Shown: positions 23,347 through 33,757, counted from the stretch's first letter. The stretch: DNA of 64,000 bases from Muribaculaceae bacterium (GCA_023664185.1 JAMPGA010000001.1:299304-363303); one strand, 5' to 3'. Program-made: numbers and translations. Notes: generated by a model from the sequence alone, not told the origin.

Positions 23347-26301
23347 ATGCCGAGAATAAAAATAAGTCAAGCTGCCAAAGAATTCAACATCTCGATCCCT
23401 ACAGTGATCGAGCAACTGCAGAAAAACGGCATCTCTGTAGATGCCAACCCTAACACACGCCTGGACGAGAAAGCCTACAGCATCCTCGTGGAGGCTTTTC
23501 AGCCTGACCGCAAGGAAAAAGCTAAAATAGACCAAATCCGTCACGATAAAGAGAAAGACAAGACTCCGGCACAGACAACCGGCAAAACCGACGAGGCCAC
23601 CTCTAAATCTGTCCCCGAAGGGAAAGATAAAACCGACGCAAAGGTTGAGACACCTGTGACTGGACCGCGTGTGGTAGGCAAAATTGAGCTTGACTCTCAC
23701 AACAATCCGGTGAAGATAGAGCCCGCTCCTGCCAAACCCGAACCTAAGCCCGAACCTAAACCCGAGCCCAAGCCGGAAGCTAAACCTGAGCCTAAGCCCG
23801 AGCCCAAGCCCGAACCCAAACCTGAGCCTAAGCCCGAGCCCAAGCCCGAACCTAAGCCCGAGCCCAAGCCAGAGGTAAAGCCTCAACCCAAACCCGAGCC
23901 CAAACCGGCTCCTGCACCTAAGCCTGAGCCCAAACCCGAGCCCAAACCGGAATCTAAGCCCGAGCCCAAGCCTGAAACAAAACTTGAAACTCCGGCCTCC
24001 ACAGAGCCCGAAGTGTTCAGATACAACACTGAGTCACAGGTGACAGGCCCGAAGGTAATCGGCCACATAGATCTCTCGGCACTCAACCAGTCCACCCGCC
24101 CCAAAAAGAAAGGCAAGGATGAGCACCGTCGTGGCGGCCAGAACGGCCAGAATGGTCAGAACGGCCAGAACGCAGCCGCCGGCCAGAACGGTCAGCGCAA
24201 AAAGCGCCAGCGTATCGGCAAGGAGAAGGTGGATATCGAAAAGGCCAGCAACCAGCCCGCACCAGAAAATAACCGCAGTGGCAACGGCGGTGGCAACCGC
24301 AACGGCGGCAACGGCGACAACAACCGTCGCGGAGGCGAAAACCGTCGCGGAGGCTCGAAAAACGACCGCAACAAGCGCCCCGTCCACACCGAGGTGAGCG
24401 AAGAAGATGTGCAGAAACAGGTTAAAGAGACCCTGGCACGCCTCACATCCAAGGACAAAGGACAGAAAAAAGGTGCCAAATGGCGCAAAGAGAAGCGTGA
24501 AGCTTTTGCCGCACATTCGCGTGAGGCCGCTGCCGAGGCTGCAGCCGAGAGCAAAGTGCTGCAGATAACCGAATTCGTCACCGCCAACGACCTGGCTGTG
24601 ATGATGGATGTGCCCGTCAACAACGTCATAGCCACCTGCATGAGCATGGGTGTTATGGTGTCTATCAACCAGCGCCTCGACGCCGAGACCATCAATATTG
24701 TGGCCGAGGAGTTTGGCTTCAAGACCGAATATGTGTCGGCCGAAGTGGTTGAGGCCATCAACCAGGAGGAAGACACTGAGGATCAGCTCGTCACACGTCC
24801 GCCCATCGTCACCGTCATGGGACATGTGGACCACGGCAAGACCTCGCTGCTCGACTATATTCGCAACGCCAACGTGATAGCCGGCGAGGCCGGAGGTATC
24901 ACCCAGCATATCGGCGCCTACAACGTCACTCTCGCCGACGGCCGCCACATCACCTTCCTCGACACCCCCGGCCACGAGGCCTTCACGGCCATGCGTGCTC
25001 GCGGAGCCAAGGTGACCGACCTTGTCATCATCATCGTTGCCGCCGACGACAACGTGATGCCACAGACCGTCGAGGCCATTAACCACGCCTCGGCCGCCGG
25101 TGTGCCCATAGTGTTTGCCATCAATAAGATAGACAAGCCCGCAGCCAACCCCGACAAGATCAAGGAGGAGCTCGCCCAGATGAACTACCTCGTAGAGGAC
25201 TGGGGAGGCAAATATCAGAGCCAGGACATCTCGGCCAAGAAAGGCATAGGTGTAGACGAGCTCATGGAGAAGGTGCTCCTCGAGGCCGAGATGCTCGATC
25301 TCAAGGCCAATCCCGACCGTCGCGCCACAGGCGCCATCATAGAGTCGTCGCTCGACAAGGGCCGCGGCTACGTGGCCAACATCCTGGTGCAGAACGGCAC
25401 ATTGCGTGTGGGCGATGTAATCCTGGCCGGCACACACTTCGGAAAGGTGAAGGCCATGTTCAACGAGCGCAACCAGCGTGTCAAGGAGGTAGGTCCCGCC
25501 GAGGCCGCCCTTGTGCTGGGCCTTAACGGCGCTCCCACCGCCGGCGACACCTTCAACGTGATGGAGACCGAGCAGGAGGCTCGCGAGATAGCCACCAAGC
25601 GCGAGCAGCTGCAGCGCGAGCTGGGTCTGCGCACATCCAAGCGCACAACACTCGAGGAGATAGGACGCCGCCGCGCCATAGGCAACTTCCACGAACTCAA
25701 CATCATAGTGAAGGGTGACGTGGATGGCTCTATCGAGGCTCTGTCCGATTCGCTCATCAAGCTTTCCACCGAGGAGGTCAAGGTAAACGTGATCCACAAA
25801 GCCGTGGGCGCCATCTCGGAGAGCGATGTTACCCTGGCAGCCGCCTCGGATGCCATCATCATAGGTTTCCAGGTGCGCCCGTCGCAGGCCGCCCGCCGTG
25901 CCGCCGAGCGCGACGGTGTAGAGATACGCCTCTACTCCATCATCTACCAGGCCATCGAGGAGGTTAAGGACGCCATGGAAGGCATGCTCGCCCCCGAGAT
26001 AAAGGAGGAGGTGATCGGCACAGCCGAAGTGCTCCAAACCTTCAAGATATCGAAAGTGGGCACCATCGCCGGCGCCATCGTGCGCGAAGGTCGCCTGAAG
26101 AGCCGCTGCAAAGTGCGCCTCATCCGCGACGGCATTGTGCGCTACACCGGCGAGCTGGGCTCGCTCAAGCGCATGAAAGACGATGTCAAGGAGGTTGTGT
26201 CGGGCTACGACTGCGGCCTCTCAATAGCCGGATACAACGATATCGAGGAGGGCGACATCATCGAAGCCTACGAAGAAGTAGAAGTGAAGAAATCTCTCTG
26301 A
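23347..26301 (+). CDS. infB: Translation initiation factor IF-2
   Basis: IF-2 is the GTPase that brings initiator tRNA to the 30S subunit and promotes subunit joining. The 984-residue protein has an N-terminal IF2-N module ([20 protein letters not shown]), then a long disordered region with Pro-Glu-Pro-Lys repeats (about residues 129-213) and Gly-Gln-Asn repeats (about 264-283). A second IF2-N segment is near 405, and the G domain starts near 490: [25 protein letters not shown]. Domains II-IV follow to the end. It is 24 bases after nusA, and folK follows directly. Confidence 0.97.
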   Translation: MPRIKISQAAKEFNISIPTVIEQLQKNGISVDANPNTRLDEKAYSILVEAFQPDRKEKAKIDQIRHDKEKDKTPAQTTGKTDEATSKSVPEGKDKTDAKVETPVTGPRVVGKIELDSHNNPVKIEPAPAKPEPKPEPKPEPKPEAKPEPKPEPKPEPKPEPKPEPKPEPKPEPKPEVKPQPKPEPKPAPAPKPEPKPEPKPESKPEPKPETKLETPASTEPEVFRYNTESQVTGPKVIGHIDLSALNQSTRPKKKGKDEHRRGGQNGQNGQNGQNAAAGQNGQRKKRQRIGKEKVDIEKASNQPAPENNRSGNGGGNRNGGNGDNNRRGGENRRGGSKNDRNKRPVHTEVSEEDVQKQVKETLARLTSKDKGQKKGAKWRKEKREAFAAHSREAAAEAAAESKVLQITEFVTANDLAVMMDVPVNNVIATCMSMGVMVSINQRLDAETINIVAEEFGFKTEYVSAEVVEAINQEEDTEDQLVTRPPIVTVMGHVDHGKTSLLDYIRNANVIAGEAGGITQHIGAYNVTLADGRHITFLDTPGHEAFTAMRARGAKVTDLVIIIVAADDNVMPQTVEAINHASAAGVPIVFAINKIDKPAANPDKIKEELAQMNYLVEDWGGKYQSQDISAKKGIGVDELMEKVLLEAEMLDLKANPDRRATGAIIESSLDKGRGYVANILVQNGTLRVGDVILAGTHFGKVKAMFNERNQRVKEVGPAEAALVLGLNGAPTAGDTFNVMETEQEAREIATKREQLQRELGLRTSKRTTLEEIGRRRAIGNFHELNIIVKGDVDGSIEALSDSLIKLSTEEVKVNVIHKAVGAISESDVTLAAASDAIIIGFQVRPSQAARRAAERDGVEIRLYSIIYQAIEEVKDAMEGMLAPEIKEEVIGTAEVLQTFKISKVGTIAGAIVREGRLKSRCKVRLIRDGIVRYTGELGSLKRMKDDVKEVVSGYDCGLSIAGYNDIEEGDIIEAYEEVEVKKSL
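23731..23985 (+). repeat. Pro-Glu-Pro-Lys coding repeat in infB
   Basis: About 255 bases made of near-identical 12-base units of the type GAGCCCAAGCCC encode repeated PEPK. Synonymous changes between units show they are not all recent copies. Such tracts can change length by slippage. The repeat lies in the disordered linker of IF-2, outside the G domain. Confidence 0.85.
24136..24195 (+). repeat. Gly-Gln-Asn coding repeat in infB
   Basis: Units of 9 bases (GGCCAGAAC and variants) encode GQN four times, then an Ala-rich break and a further copy. It is a second low-complexity tract in the IF-2 linker. Confidence 0.75.
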
Positions 26302-26302
26302 T

Positions 26303-26770
26303 GTGAGAATACACCTCAACATCGGGTCAAACATCGGCCACCGCCGCTCCACACTGGAGCGGGCGGTGGCCGCTTTGTCTGAAGCCCTGCCGGGCCAAAT
26401 GAAGGTATCGGAGCCTATCGAAACCCCTGCATGGGGATATGAATCGGCCAATCCTTATCTCAACATCGGAGTGATGATTGACAGCGACGTTGATTTGCCC
26501 CTACAGAGGCTGCTGGAGCTCGTTTTAGACATTCAGAATGGAATTAGCCGCCAGCCGCACCGCGACGCAACAGGAGGCTATTGTGACCGCATTATCGACA
26601 TAGATATAATAGCCGTGGACGACCGGATAGTACAGACACCGGAGCTGACACTGCCGCATCCGCGCATGCACCTGCGCCGATTCGTGCTCGAGCCCATGGC
26701 CACCCTCGACCCCACATGGCGACACCCCGTCCTCGGCAAGACCGCCAGCGAAATGATGGGGGAGGGGTGA
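26303..26770 (+). CDS. folK: 6-hydroxymethyl-7,8-dihydropterin pyrophosphokinase
   Basis: FolK transfers pyrophosphate from ATP to hydroxymethyldihydropterin in folate synthesis. The 155-residue protein has the N-terminal LNIGSNIGHRRSTLERAV, the substrate-binding ETPAWGYESANPYLNIGV, the metal/ATP motif CDRIIDIDII (family RxxDxD) and LPHPRMHLRRFVLEPM. The start is a GTG one base after the infB stop; no ATG fits. It ends the rimP operon. A weak GCCCC/GGGGC hairpin lies 15 bases downstream. Confidence 0.92.
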   Translation: MRIHLNIGSNIGHRRSTLERAVAALSEALPGQMKVSEPIETPAWGYESANPYLNIGVMIDSDVDLPLQRLLELVLDIQNGISRQPHRDATGGYCDRIIDIDIIAVDDRIVQTPELTLPHPRMHLRRFVLEPMATLDPTWRHPVLGKTASEMMGEG

Positions 26771-26785
26771 ATGGTATTTCCCATC

Positions 26786-26800
26786 GCCCCGGTAAGGGGC
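26786..26800. terminator. Weak hairpin between convergent genes
   Basis: GCCCC (26786-26790) and GGGGC (26796-26800) surround GGTAA, followed by TTCTC. It lies between folK and the converging small membrane gene and could serve as a weak terminator. Confidence 0.35.
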
Positions 26801-26817
26801 TTCTCAGCTCATTTTCC

Positions 26818-26982
26818 TCAGCTTTTGCGGGGGGTGGAGCAGTAGAGGCCTATGTAGGCCACGAAGGCCACCGCATTGATTATGAAGCTGAAGGTGTGCA
26901 TCTGGCCCAATATCCACATCACAAGATTGATGATGAAGATTATGGCAAAGAGAGCCAGAAAGATGTTGGGAAGATTTTTCAT
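26818..26982 (-). CDS. Small two-helix membrane protein of unknown function
   Basis: The 54-residue product starts at an ATG 19 bases after the stop of the 175-residue gene upstream. It consists of two hydrophobic segments, FLALFAIIFIINLVMWIL and FSFIINAVAFVAYIGLYC, with a short loop (GQMHT) and a basic tail. Similar tiny proteins are frequent in Bacteroidales but I cannot name a family. Close spacing suggests it is the last gene of the transcript that contains porZ. The longer frame that extends upstream overlaps the neighbour and was not used. Confidence 0.55.
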   Translation of the reverse strand: MKNLPNIFLALFAIIFIINLVMWILGQMHTFSFIINAVAFVAYIGLYCSTPRKS

Positions 26983-27001
26983 AGGAGAGAGGTTGAGGTG
27001 A

Positions 27002-27529
27002 TCAGAGTGATTGCAATGCCTGAAGTATGTCAAGCGCGTCGAGGCGCGAGAGATGACGGCGGCTCTGGAGAGCCGAGGCAAAGTCGTGGGCCACGGTGTG
27101 GACGCCGCGATGGGAGAAAACACGTGTGAGATAGTTGATATTCTTGTCGAATATAGCGTCGATCTCATCGTCTTCGAGCTGGCAAGAGTCGCGGCCTTCC
27201 TCAAGAGCAAGTGAGCGAAGGGTGTCGCGCACGTCGGCAGGCAGTCCGGTGTGTCGGTTCACCAGATATCGGCAGAGCAGATTGGCTGTGAGCATGGCTA
27301 TGCCCAGGTTGTAGTTTTTGAGTATCTGGCGCCAGGCCGTCTTGGCCGATACCCCGGGGTTTCCGGCAAAAAAGAATTCGGGAGTCAGTGCCATGGTCTG
27401 ACCACCCTCGGGAGAATCGAGAGATATTGCAGAGAGAATCTCCTCGCCGTCAAAGACCACGAGGCTTATAGCCATGCCGGCAGCGCCATAGCAGCGGTCG
27501 GTCTCGTCGGTATATCTGAGTTTTTCCAT
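27002..27529 (-). CDS. Conserved protein of unknown function
   Basis: I do not recognise this 175-residue protein. It has no signal peptide or membrane helix. The N-terminal half looks like an alpha/beta fold (AAGMAISLVVFDGEEILSAI), and the C-terminal half is helical and acidic (LEDDEIDAIFDKNINYLTRV). Tyr, Cys and His are present without a clear catalytic set. It lies 54 bases after porZ and 19 before a small membrane protein. Codon use looks like that of its neighbours, so it is probably an old resident gene. Confidence 0.65.
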   Translation of the reverse strand: MEKLRYTDETDRCYGAAGMAISLVVFDGEEILSAISLDSPEGGQTMALTPEFFFAGNPGVSAKTAWRQILKNYNLGIAMLTANLLCRYLVNRHTGLPADVRDTLRSLALEEGRDSCQLEDDEIDAIFDKNINYLTRVFSHRGVHTVAHDFASALQSRRHLSRLDALDILQALQSL

Positions 27530-27583
27530 ATCAGTGGAGCAGCTTTTTCTTTCCTATTTAAAACACACGGAGAGGGGATTTGG

Positions 27584-30043
27584 TTAGTTCACCACAAGTA
27601 TTTTTGTGGCTACGGCTCCGGTCGACGATGTCTCGCTGCCGGAAGATGCCATGACATAGTAGACACCGGTCTTGACGCGCTGGCCGTTCATATTGCAACC
27701 GTCCCACACGGCCATACCTCCCTCCGAGGAGGTCTGATACACCAGGTGCATGTCGGCATCGACGATCTTCACCATTGAATTTTCCATGAGTCCCTGTATG
27801 GTGACCCAACCGGTATAGTCGGGTGTCACGGGGTTGGGGTAGGCATAGACCTCTGAAAAGTCTTCGCGAGCCGGACCCGAGGTGGTGGAGAGCTCAAAGA
27901 GCCCCGAGGGGGTGCCCACAAAGAGTGAATTTGACTCCGGGTCGACATACAGGCCGTTGATGGTGTTAGAGGGGAGGCTGGAGTTTGAGGTGGTATAGGT
28001 CTCGAGAATCTCGTCGCCGTTTTCGCTCACGAGATAGAGGCCTGAGTTTTCAGTGCCTATCCACTTGCGGTTGGAGTGGTCTACGGCAATGCAGAGTATC
28101 AACTCGTTTTCCAGGAGATAGTCAGCCAGGTTAGTGCCGTCGTTGCGAGGCACCTTGACGCGGTTGATGGTAAAGGAGCTCGACATCACCGAGTTGGGAT
28201 TGGGAATCACGGCCACACCCATCGAAGTGCCCAGCCACACCTGACCGCGCTGATCCTCGACGCCACACACCCAGTGAAGGGGCTGGAACGACTTGCCGTC
28301 TGAGTCGGTCACGCTTGCCCAGCCGGCCCTGCGGTGATTGGCAGTGTTGGCTATGGTGCCATCGTGCTGTATGGCCTCGAGGGCGTAGTTGGCAAAGCTG
28401 TCGAAGGCCAGTATGATGTTGCTGCCGCGGCAGAACAAGAGGCGCGAGTCGGTCGAGGCCACCTGGCCGCCGAAATCAACCTTCACCCAGTCGTCGCGGG
28501 TAATCTTTGAGAGATCGGCCTGGCGACGTTTGGCAGCGGGGAGCATGGCCACAGCAGCCACCTGGGTGTTGCCGTAGGCAAACGAGGTGACCCAGAGGTT
28601 GCCTTGGTGGTCGATGCCTACAAACTGCGACTGATACACCCACACGCGGGGTATGAGCGAGTTGCTTTCGTCGAAGTGAGCCACCTGGCGCCCGTTTTCC
28701 AGCACATACAGGCCCTCGAGACGCGAGGAGACATAGACACGGCCCTCCACGTCGGGGTCGTCGGTGAGCCATGAGGGGTTGAACAGGCCGGGGCCTCTCA
28801 GATCGAACTGCAGCTGACCCTGGGATGAGGTGTAGGTGAGATTGTCGGCTGTCAGGCGTGAAAACTCGCCGTTTCGGTAAACGTCACCTTTGAATTTGGT
28901 GTCGCTTCCGCCGCGCGAGGGGTGATACTGCGACTCACCCATGTTGGAAATCAGAAATCCGTTACCGCGGGTGGAGGGTACCACTCTGGCCACGTTCGAG
29001 AAGCTGGTGGCTCCGGAGACGCGGCGACGGTCGGTGAGCACTGTAACCGCACCGTCAGAACCCAGACGATACTGGCCTAAACCTTCGTCGGCAGCGGCCC
29101 ATAGAGCCGTTTCAGGCCCTTTTACGGTAGAGATAAGGTTGCCCTTGAGCGAGGAGGGGAGAGCCCATGTACGGGTCTCCAGAGCGCCCTCATTGGTGAT
29201 ATGGCGCACCAGGCTGTCCGACCCAACGAAATATACACCATCATCGGGGGTAGGGGTGAAGCCGCTCACGCTGATGCCGTCGACATTAAACACGTCGGGA
29301 GTAGAGACGCTACTGCAGTCGTCGCTGAGCTTTATCTGTTTCACTTTGCCCCAGAGCAGGCCCACAAGAGCGTTGGAGTTGATGGGTGTGAGCGACGAGC
29401 AGACCCCCCAGGTGTAGCCTACGGTCTTGAAATTGTCGAATTTGTGAATGCGTGTGCCGTATTCGTGAAACATCAGTGGCGTCGAGGCCTCGGGGAAGCC
29501 CGTGGGCACGAGTATGAGCCCCTTGTCGAGGGCGCCCAGGGCTGTGATGCCATGGCCATTGTAGATTCCCGATTCTTTCACCTCGTGGCGCGACTCGTCG
29601 AATATGACCAGACCGAATTCGGTAGCTACATAGATATTGTCGGCATGAAAGGCCACAGCGTTCACACCCTTCAGGGCGTTGACGTTGGCATCCTTGATGT
29701 CGGGGAGGTTGGCCACGTCGCCTGTGCGGTAATAGATGAGGTCGATGTTTGAGTTGTCGTATACGACGGCCAGATACTTGCGCTCGGCGTTGTAGTAGAT
29801 ATTCTTCACCGAATGGTCAGAGAGGTCCTGTCCGGCCACATATGTGCGGGTCTCGTCCATCTTTTTGTCGTAGGAGTTAAGACGTCCGCCGGTCACATAC
29901 CACACCATTTCGTCGGTGTCGATCAGGTGCGTATAGTCGCCCGCCACGGGAAATGACTGTATTGTTCCTGTGGCGATTGATGCCCCCATGGTGAGAGAGA
30001 GCATGGCGGCGAAGAGTGAGAGTATAGTCAGTCGCTTGAGCAT
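27584..30043 (-). CDS. porZ: PorZ-like beta-propeller protein with type IX secretion C-terminal domain
   Basis: The 819-residue protein has a signal peptide (ILSLFAAMLSLTMGASIATG) and two sets of beta-propeller-like repeats across about 30-720 (for example WLGTSMGVAVIPNPN and KWIGTENSGLYLVSENGDE). It ends with a type IX secretion C-terminal domain of the form AYPNPVTPDYTGWVTIQG to KTGVYYVMASSG and a final ATKILVVN. In Porphyromonas, PorZ is part of the PorU-PorV-PorQ-PorZ attachment complex that links cargo to A-LPS on the cell surface. Length and layout fit PorZ better than ordinary cargo. rdgB is 4 bases upstream. Confidence 0.75.
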   Translation of the reverse strand: MLKRLTILSLFAAMLSLTMGASIATGTIQSFPVAGDYTHLIDTDEMVWYVTGGRLNSYDKKMDETRTYVAGQDLSDHSVKNIYYNAERKYLAVVYDNSNIDLIYYRTGDVANLPDIKDANVNALKGVNAVAFHADNIYVATEFGLVIFDESRHEVKESGIYNGHGITALGALDKGLILVPTGFPEASTPLMFHEYGTRIHKFDNFKTVGYTWGVCSSLTPINSNALVGLLWGKVKQIKLSDDCSSVSTPDVFNVDGISVSGFTPTPDDGVYFVGSDSLVRHITNEGALETRTWALPSSLKGNLISTVKGPETALWAAADEGLGQYRLGSDGAVTVLTDRRRVSGATSFSNVARVVPSTRGNGFLISNMGESQYHPSRGGSDTKFKGDVYRNGEFSRLTADNLTYTSSQGQLQFDLRGPGLFNPSWLTDDPDVEGRVYVSSRLEGLYVLENGRQVAHFDESNSLIPRVWVYQSQFVGIDHQGNLWVTSFAYGNTQVAAVAMLPAAKRRQADLSKITRDDWVKVDFGGQVASTDSRLLFCRGSNIILAFDSFANYALEAIQHDGTIANTANHRRAGWASVTDSDGKSFQPLHWVCGVEDQRGQVWLGTSMGVAVIPNPNSVMSSSFTINRVKVPRNDGTNLADYLLENELILCIAVDHSNRKWIGTENSGLYLVSENGDEILETYTTSNSSLPSNTINGLYVDPESNSLFVGTPSGLFELSTTSGPAREDFSEVYAYPNPVTPDYTGWVTIQGLMENSMVKIVDADMHLVYQTSSEGGMAVWDGCNMNGQRVKTGVYYVMASSGSETSSTGAVATKILVVN

Positions 30044-30047
30044 TAGG

Positions 30048-30638
30048 TTATTGTGTTTTCTTAATCTGTGTAAGGTATCGGGTTAGCAGGGCAGTGGCAC
30101 GACCGCGGTGTGAGATGGCGTTTTTGGCCTCGGGCGACATGCGAGCAAAGGAGACGGCCTCTCCCTCAGGGCGAAACACGGGGTCGTAGCCGAATCCACC
30201 GTCGCCGTCGGGAGCCGTGAGAATCTCTCCCTCCACACAACCGGTGAAGGTGTGCTCCTCGCCATCGGCCAGAAGGGCTATCACGGTGACAAAGCGGGCC
30301 TTACGATCGGTGATACCCTTGAGGTTTTCGAGCAGCAGCTTCATATTGGCCACGCTGTCGTGGTTCGGGCCGGCATAGCGTGCCGAGTAGACCCCGGGGG
30401 CACCGCCAAGAGCGTCGACCATCAGACCGGTATCGTCGGCAAAGCAGTCGTAGCCATAGTGTTCCTTCACGTAGCGGGCCTTCTGAAGGGCATTGCCTTC
30501 GAGGGTGTCGGCTGTTTCGGGGATATCTTCATGGCAGCCTATCTCTGCGAGAGAGCGTATCTGGATCCCGTCTCCCACAATACGGCGTATCTCATCGAGC
30601 TTATGGGCGTTGTTTGTGGCAAATACTATTTCCTGCAT
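30048..30638 (-). CDS. rdgB: XTP/dITP diphosphatase (RdgB/HAM1)
   Basis: This enzyme removes ITP, dITP and XTP from the nucleotide pool and so prevents misincorporation. The 196-residue protein has the opening [18 protein letters not shown], the metal-binding segment [27 protein letters not shown], and the C-terminal [11 protein letters not shown] and SHRGRAT motifs, all typical of the family. It is 28 bases after the phosphoethanolamine transferase gene and 4 before porZ. Confidence 0.95.
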   Translation of the reverse strand: MQEIVFATNNAHKLDEIRRIVGDGIQIRSLAEIGCHEDIPETADTLEGNALQKARYVKEHYGYDCFADDTGLMVDALGGAPGVYSARYAGPNHDSVANMKLLLENLKGITDRKARFVTVIALLADGEEHTFTGCVEGEILTAPDGDGGFGYDPVFRPEGEAVSFARMSPEAKNAISHRGRATALLTRYLTQIKKTQ

Positions 30639-30666
30639 AATTATATCAACGTGAACCAGGGGCTGT

Positions 30667-32199
30667 TTATTGCCGCATGAGGCTCTTTTCGGGGTCGAGG
30701 ACAGAGGTTTTTATGCCTGCAGCGTCGAGAACGGTGTGAAACATCACATCGCTCAGCACACGCCGTGAGGCGTTGCGCTTGAGAGCCTCGACTTTTTCGG
30801 GCCGACGACGTGCATATTCGGCTGAATACCAGATGAGGCAGCCCGGATTGTGGAGCTCGGGCCAGTCGGTGGGATGCAGGTAGCGCCCTTCCTCGCCCAG
30901 TGCCTCGCCATGGTCAGAGATGTAGATGATGACGGCATCACGGTCACGGAGGCGTGTGGTGAGGCTATGGAGAAAGAGGTCGGTGGCCAGAATGGCGTTG
31001 TCGTAGGAGTTGACTATCTGCTCGCGGGTGAGCTCTGAGAATATACGGCTGTCCGTCTCAGGCTTGAACTTAGCCAGCGAGTCGGGGTAGTGGGAGCGAT
31101 ACCACCAGTGGGCGCCTATGGTGTGGAACACCGTCAGACGCGGCGTGCCCTCGGGGAGAGCAAGGGAGTCGTAGAGCGGCAGCATGTCGGTGTCCATCCA
31201 TTTATCGAAGTTATAGAGGCTCTTGGCAGCGTTTCCGTAGAGCAGGGTGTCGGCCTCGTGCATGAAGTAGGCAAACGTCTTCACCATATCCTGGTTTGAA
31301 ATCCATGCCGTGTGATAGCCGGCCTTGCGTAACAGGGTGATAAACGACTGCTCGGTCAGAGCACGCTGGGGGTGGAGGGAGTCGGCACGCGTGACGAGAT
31401 GAGGCACACTGGTGTGTGTGAAACACGGTATGGTGTGCATCTCCGGGAAGCTCACGGTGGCCGTGTCGCCACGCATCAGAGGGGTGGTGTCGCGCTGATA
31501 GCCGTTGAGCGAGAGATGGTCGGCACGTGTCGACTCGCCTATGACGAATATCACTTCGGGCTGCACCGAGTCGGGCTGCACGGCCACAGAGTCGAAGGTA
31601 TCGCGATGCTCGGAAGCTACACTTCTGTTGGCCAGATAAGTGGCTGTGGAGCAGACTACCGACATGGGCATTCTCACCGAGATGGGATTGTAGAGCCACG
31701 CCACAGTGGGCAGGAAGGGGACTATCACGACCACCATACACACCGGAGCCCACAGATACCACCGCGAGGGGGTGCGCACACGGCGCCATCTCACCACGGC
31801 GGCTACAATCCCTATGGCCAGACACAGCAGAGCCACAACTACAAGCAGCGGAGTCACCACGGTGAGACAGGTCTTCACGTCGTTGACGGCAGCCAGCTCA
31901 ACCACCTGCGGCGTTATCATGACGCGCATGGTGAGGTGATAGTAGGTCAGAATCCCCGACACACTGATTATGGGCGGGAATGTGACGGCAAAAACCACCC
32001 TATTCAGAGCCAGAAGCCCGAACAGAGCGGCATTGAAGAGGGTGACCACCGTCCAGTGGCCTGCGATGTTGGCAAAGCCGGTCAGGCCGGCCACGGGGGA
32101 GTCAATGAATTCAAGTATGGTAAACACCACGGCATAGGCTATGACCGTGATGATCCAGAAACGGAGAAAAGTTATATCCGGGCTGCTACTTTTGGGCAC
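30667..32199 (-). CDS. Lipid A phosphoethanolamine transferase (EptA-like)
   Basis: The 510-residue inner membrane enzyme has about five N-terminal helices (to about 172) and a periplasmic alkaline phosphatase-fold domain. That domain carries the nucleophile threonine in [13 protein letters not shown] (Thr224), a [12 protein letters not shown] segment and the metal-binding [12 protein letters not shown]. EptA-type enzymes add phosphoethanolamine to lipid A phosphates, which lowers surface charge and raises resistance to cationic peptides. The start is a GTG overlapping the stop of the thioredoxin gene by 14 bases; the next Met is about 90 residues on and would delete helices. Exact acceptor is inferred from the family. 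Confidence 0.88.
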   Translation of the reverse strand: MPKSSSPDITFLRFWIITVIAYAVVFTILEFIDSPVAGLTGFANIAGHWTVVTLFNAALFGLLALNRVVFAVTFPPIISVSGILTYYHLTMRVMITPQVVELAAVNDVKTCLTVVTPLLVVVALLCLAIGIVAAVVRWRRVRTPSRWYLWAPVCMVVVIVPFLPTVAWLYNPISVRMPMSVVCSTATYLANRSVASEHRDTFDSVAVQPDSVQPEVIFVIGESTRADHLSLNGYQRDTTPLMRGDTATVSFPEMHTIPCFTHTSVPHLVTRADSLHPQRALTEQSFITLLRKAGYHTAWISNQDMVKTFAYFMHEADTLLYGNAAKSLYNFDKWMDTDMLPLYDSLALPEGTPRLTVFHTIGAHWWYRSHYPDSLAKFKPETDSRIFSELTREQIVNSYDNAILATDLFLHSLTTRLRDRDAVIIYISDHGEALGEEGRYLHPTDWPELHNPGCLIWYSAEYARRRPEKVEALKRNASRRVLSDVMFHTVLDAAGIKTSVLDPEKSLMRQ

Positions 32200-32635
32200 T
32201 ATTGATGAAGTTTTTCAGTTCATCGGCCGTCATGTAGCCCACGGAGCTGATCACTTTGCCATCGGGCATCATGACGGAGACCTGCGGGATGCTCGACACT
32301 CCGAACTGTACGGCCGGAGTGGGTGACTTGTCGACATCGACCGTGACAAACACAGCTTTACCGGCCATCTCCTCGGCCACAGCGTGGAATATAGGGCCGA
32401 ATTTGCGGCATGGCGGGCACCACACGGCGCTGAAGTCTATTACTAAGGGTAGTTTGGGGTCAGGAGTTATCGCCTCGTCGGCAGCTACCCTGACAGTGTT
32501 TCTTGAGGCGGTCGCAGCTTGCATTTCGGCCGCCGGCTTGTCGGCCGGTGTTGTTGAATCCTTGGTCGGCCGGGTGTCGCCACAGGCGCTTAGCGCAAGG
32601 GCCAGAATCGGAAGAATAAGGAGTCGTGGAAACAT
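32186..32635 (-). CDS. Thioredoxin-fold lipoprotein
   Basis: From the ATG at 32635 the product has 149 residues: a lipoprotein signal ending LALSAC (Cys18), a linker rich in Thr, Ala and Pro, and a thioredoxin domain from about 60. The active site is SAVWCPPCRKFGP (Cys73 and Cys76) and the cis-proline segment is VSSIPQVSV. It should be a membrane-anchored thiol oxidoreductase in the periplasm. I chose this start because it gives a proper lipoprotein signal; the frame is open 38 codons further upstream without signal features. It overlaps the next gene by 14 bases. Confidence 0.85.
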   Translation of the reverse strand: MFPRLLILPILALALSACGDTRPTKDSTTPADKPAAEMQAATASRNTVRVAADEAITPDPKLPLVIDFSAVWCPPCRKFGPIFHAVAEEMAGKAVFVTVDVDKSPTPAVQFGVSSIPQVSVMMPDGKVISSVGYMTADELKNFINSAQK

Positions 32636-32710
32636 GTTGTGGAGAGTAAAAAAAGTGTGAGGGTTGAGGTGATCTGTGGAGCAGCGGGGAGAGTCTGTGG
32701 AAAAACTCGG

Positions 32711-32759
32711 AAAAAAGGTGCGCGACAGATTACATATATAACCCGCCACACACCTTTTT
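32711..32759 (-). terminator. Terminator after mdh
   Basis: On the minus strand AAAAAGGTGTGTG pairs with CGCGCACCTTTTTT (two G-T pairs) around an AU-rich loop of about 22 bases, 11 bases after the mdh stop. The T run on one side and A run on the other mean it could act in both directions. Confidence 0.75.
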
Positions 32760-32770
32760 GGTTCGGTTCA

Positions 32771-33700
32771 TTAGCAGTTGAGAGCAGCGTTGGTGTTGCG
32801 CACGGCGGCAGCGCTCTTCTCAAAGAGGGCCTTCTCCTGGTCGTTGAGGTTGAACTCTACGACGCGCTCTATACCGTTGCGGCCGATGATGGCGGGAACG
32901 CCGATGCAGATGTCGCTCTGTCCGTACTCACCCTCGAGCATAGCCGAGCATGAGATGAGCTTGCGCTCGTTGTGGAGCACAGCTTTCACCATCTGAGCTC
33001 CTGCTGCGCCGGGGGCATACCATGCCGAGGTGCCGAGGAGCTTGGTGAGGGTTGCACCGCCCACCATTGTGTCGGCAGCCACTTTCTGAAGAGTCTCGTC
33101 GTTGAGATACTCAGATGCAGGCACACCGCGCCAAGCGGCATAGCGTGTCAGAGGAATCATAGTGGTGTCGCCGTGGCCGCCGATCACGATACCCTCCACC
33201 TCAGTGGGGTTGGCGCCGAGGGCGTTGGCCAGGTTATATTTGAAGCGGGCGCTGTCGAGAGCACCGCCCATGCCGATGATGCGGTTTTTGGGCAGACCAC
33301 TCACTTTGTGAATCAGATATGTCATCGTGTCCATGGGGTTGGAGATGCACACGATGATGGCGTTGGGTGAGTGAGCGAGGATCTGCTCTGTCACACTCTT
33401 TACGATGCCGGCGTTGACACCGATGAGCTCTTCGCGGGTCATACCGGGTTTGCGGGGAATACCCGAGGTGATCACTACCACGTCGCTACCCTCGGTGGCG
33501 GCATAGTCGTTTGTCACGCCGCGGAGGGTTGTGTTGAGATTGAGGATAGAGGCTGTCTGCATGATATCCATGGCTTTGCCTTCCGAAACGCCTTCCTTGA
33601 TGTCGAGAAGAACTACCTCGTCGGCTATGCCGCAGGTCACTAAAACATTTGCACACGTTGCGCCCACATTGCCGGCGCCTACTACTGTTACCTTTGACAT
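32771..33700 (-). CDS. mdh: Malate dehydrogenase
   Basis: This is an NAD-dependent malate/oxaloacetate oxidoreductase. The 309-residue protein has the dinucleotide motif VVGAGNVGATCA (residues 6-17), VITSGIPRKPGMTREEL, the substrate-binding ISNPMDTMTYL, the catalytic segment with GMGGALDSARF and the active-site histidine in IGGHGDTTMIP. The GGHGDTT and LDSARF patterns place it in the LDH-like MDH group common in Bacteroidetes. In fermenting species it runs toward malate on the succinate route. It has its own promoter and terminator. Confidence 0.96.
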   Translation of the reverse strand: MSKVTVVGAGNVGATCANVLVTCGIADEVVLLDIKEGVSEGKAMDIMQTASILNLNTTLRGVTNDYAATEGSDVVVITSGIPRKPGMTREELIGVNAGIVKSVTEQILAHSPNAIIVCISNPMDTMTYLIHKVSGLPKNRIIGMGGALDSARFKYNLANALGANPTEVEGIVIGGHGDTTMIPLTRYAAWRGVPASEYLNDETLQKVAADTMVGGATLTKLLGTSAWYAPGAAGAQMVKAVLHNERKLISCSAMLEGEYGQSDICIGVPAIIGRNGIERVVEFNLNDQEKALFEKSAAAVRNTNAALNC

Positions 33701-33726
33701 GATTGTATCTTGATTGGTTTACGATG

Positions 33727-33757
33727 CAAAATTATAGAAAAATTTCCATAATTACAA
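33727..33757 (-). promoter_or_regulatory. Promoter for mdh
   Basis: On the minus strand TTG (33755-33757) lies 20 bases before TAATTTTG (33727-33734), a match to the Bacteroides promoter consensus, 26 bases before the mdh ATG. Confidence 0.7.

Noticed and set aside
24034..26037. Long open frame of 667 codons antisense to infB
   Set aside because: It mirrors the G-domain coding strand with GC-rich third positions, has no recognisable domain and is an artefact of codon bias.
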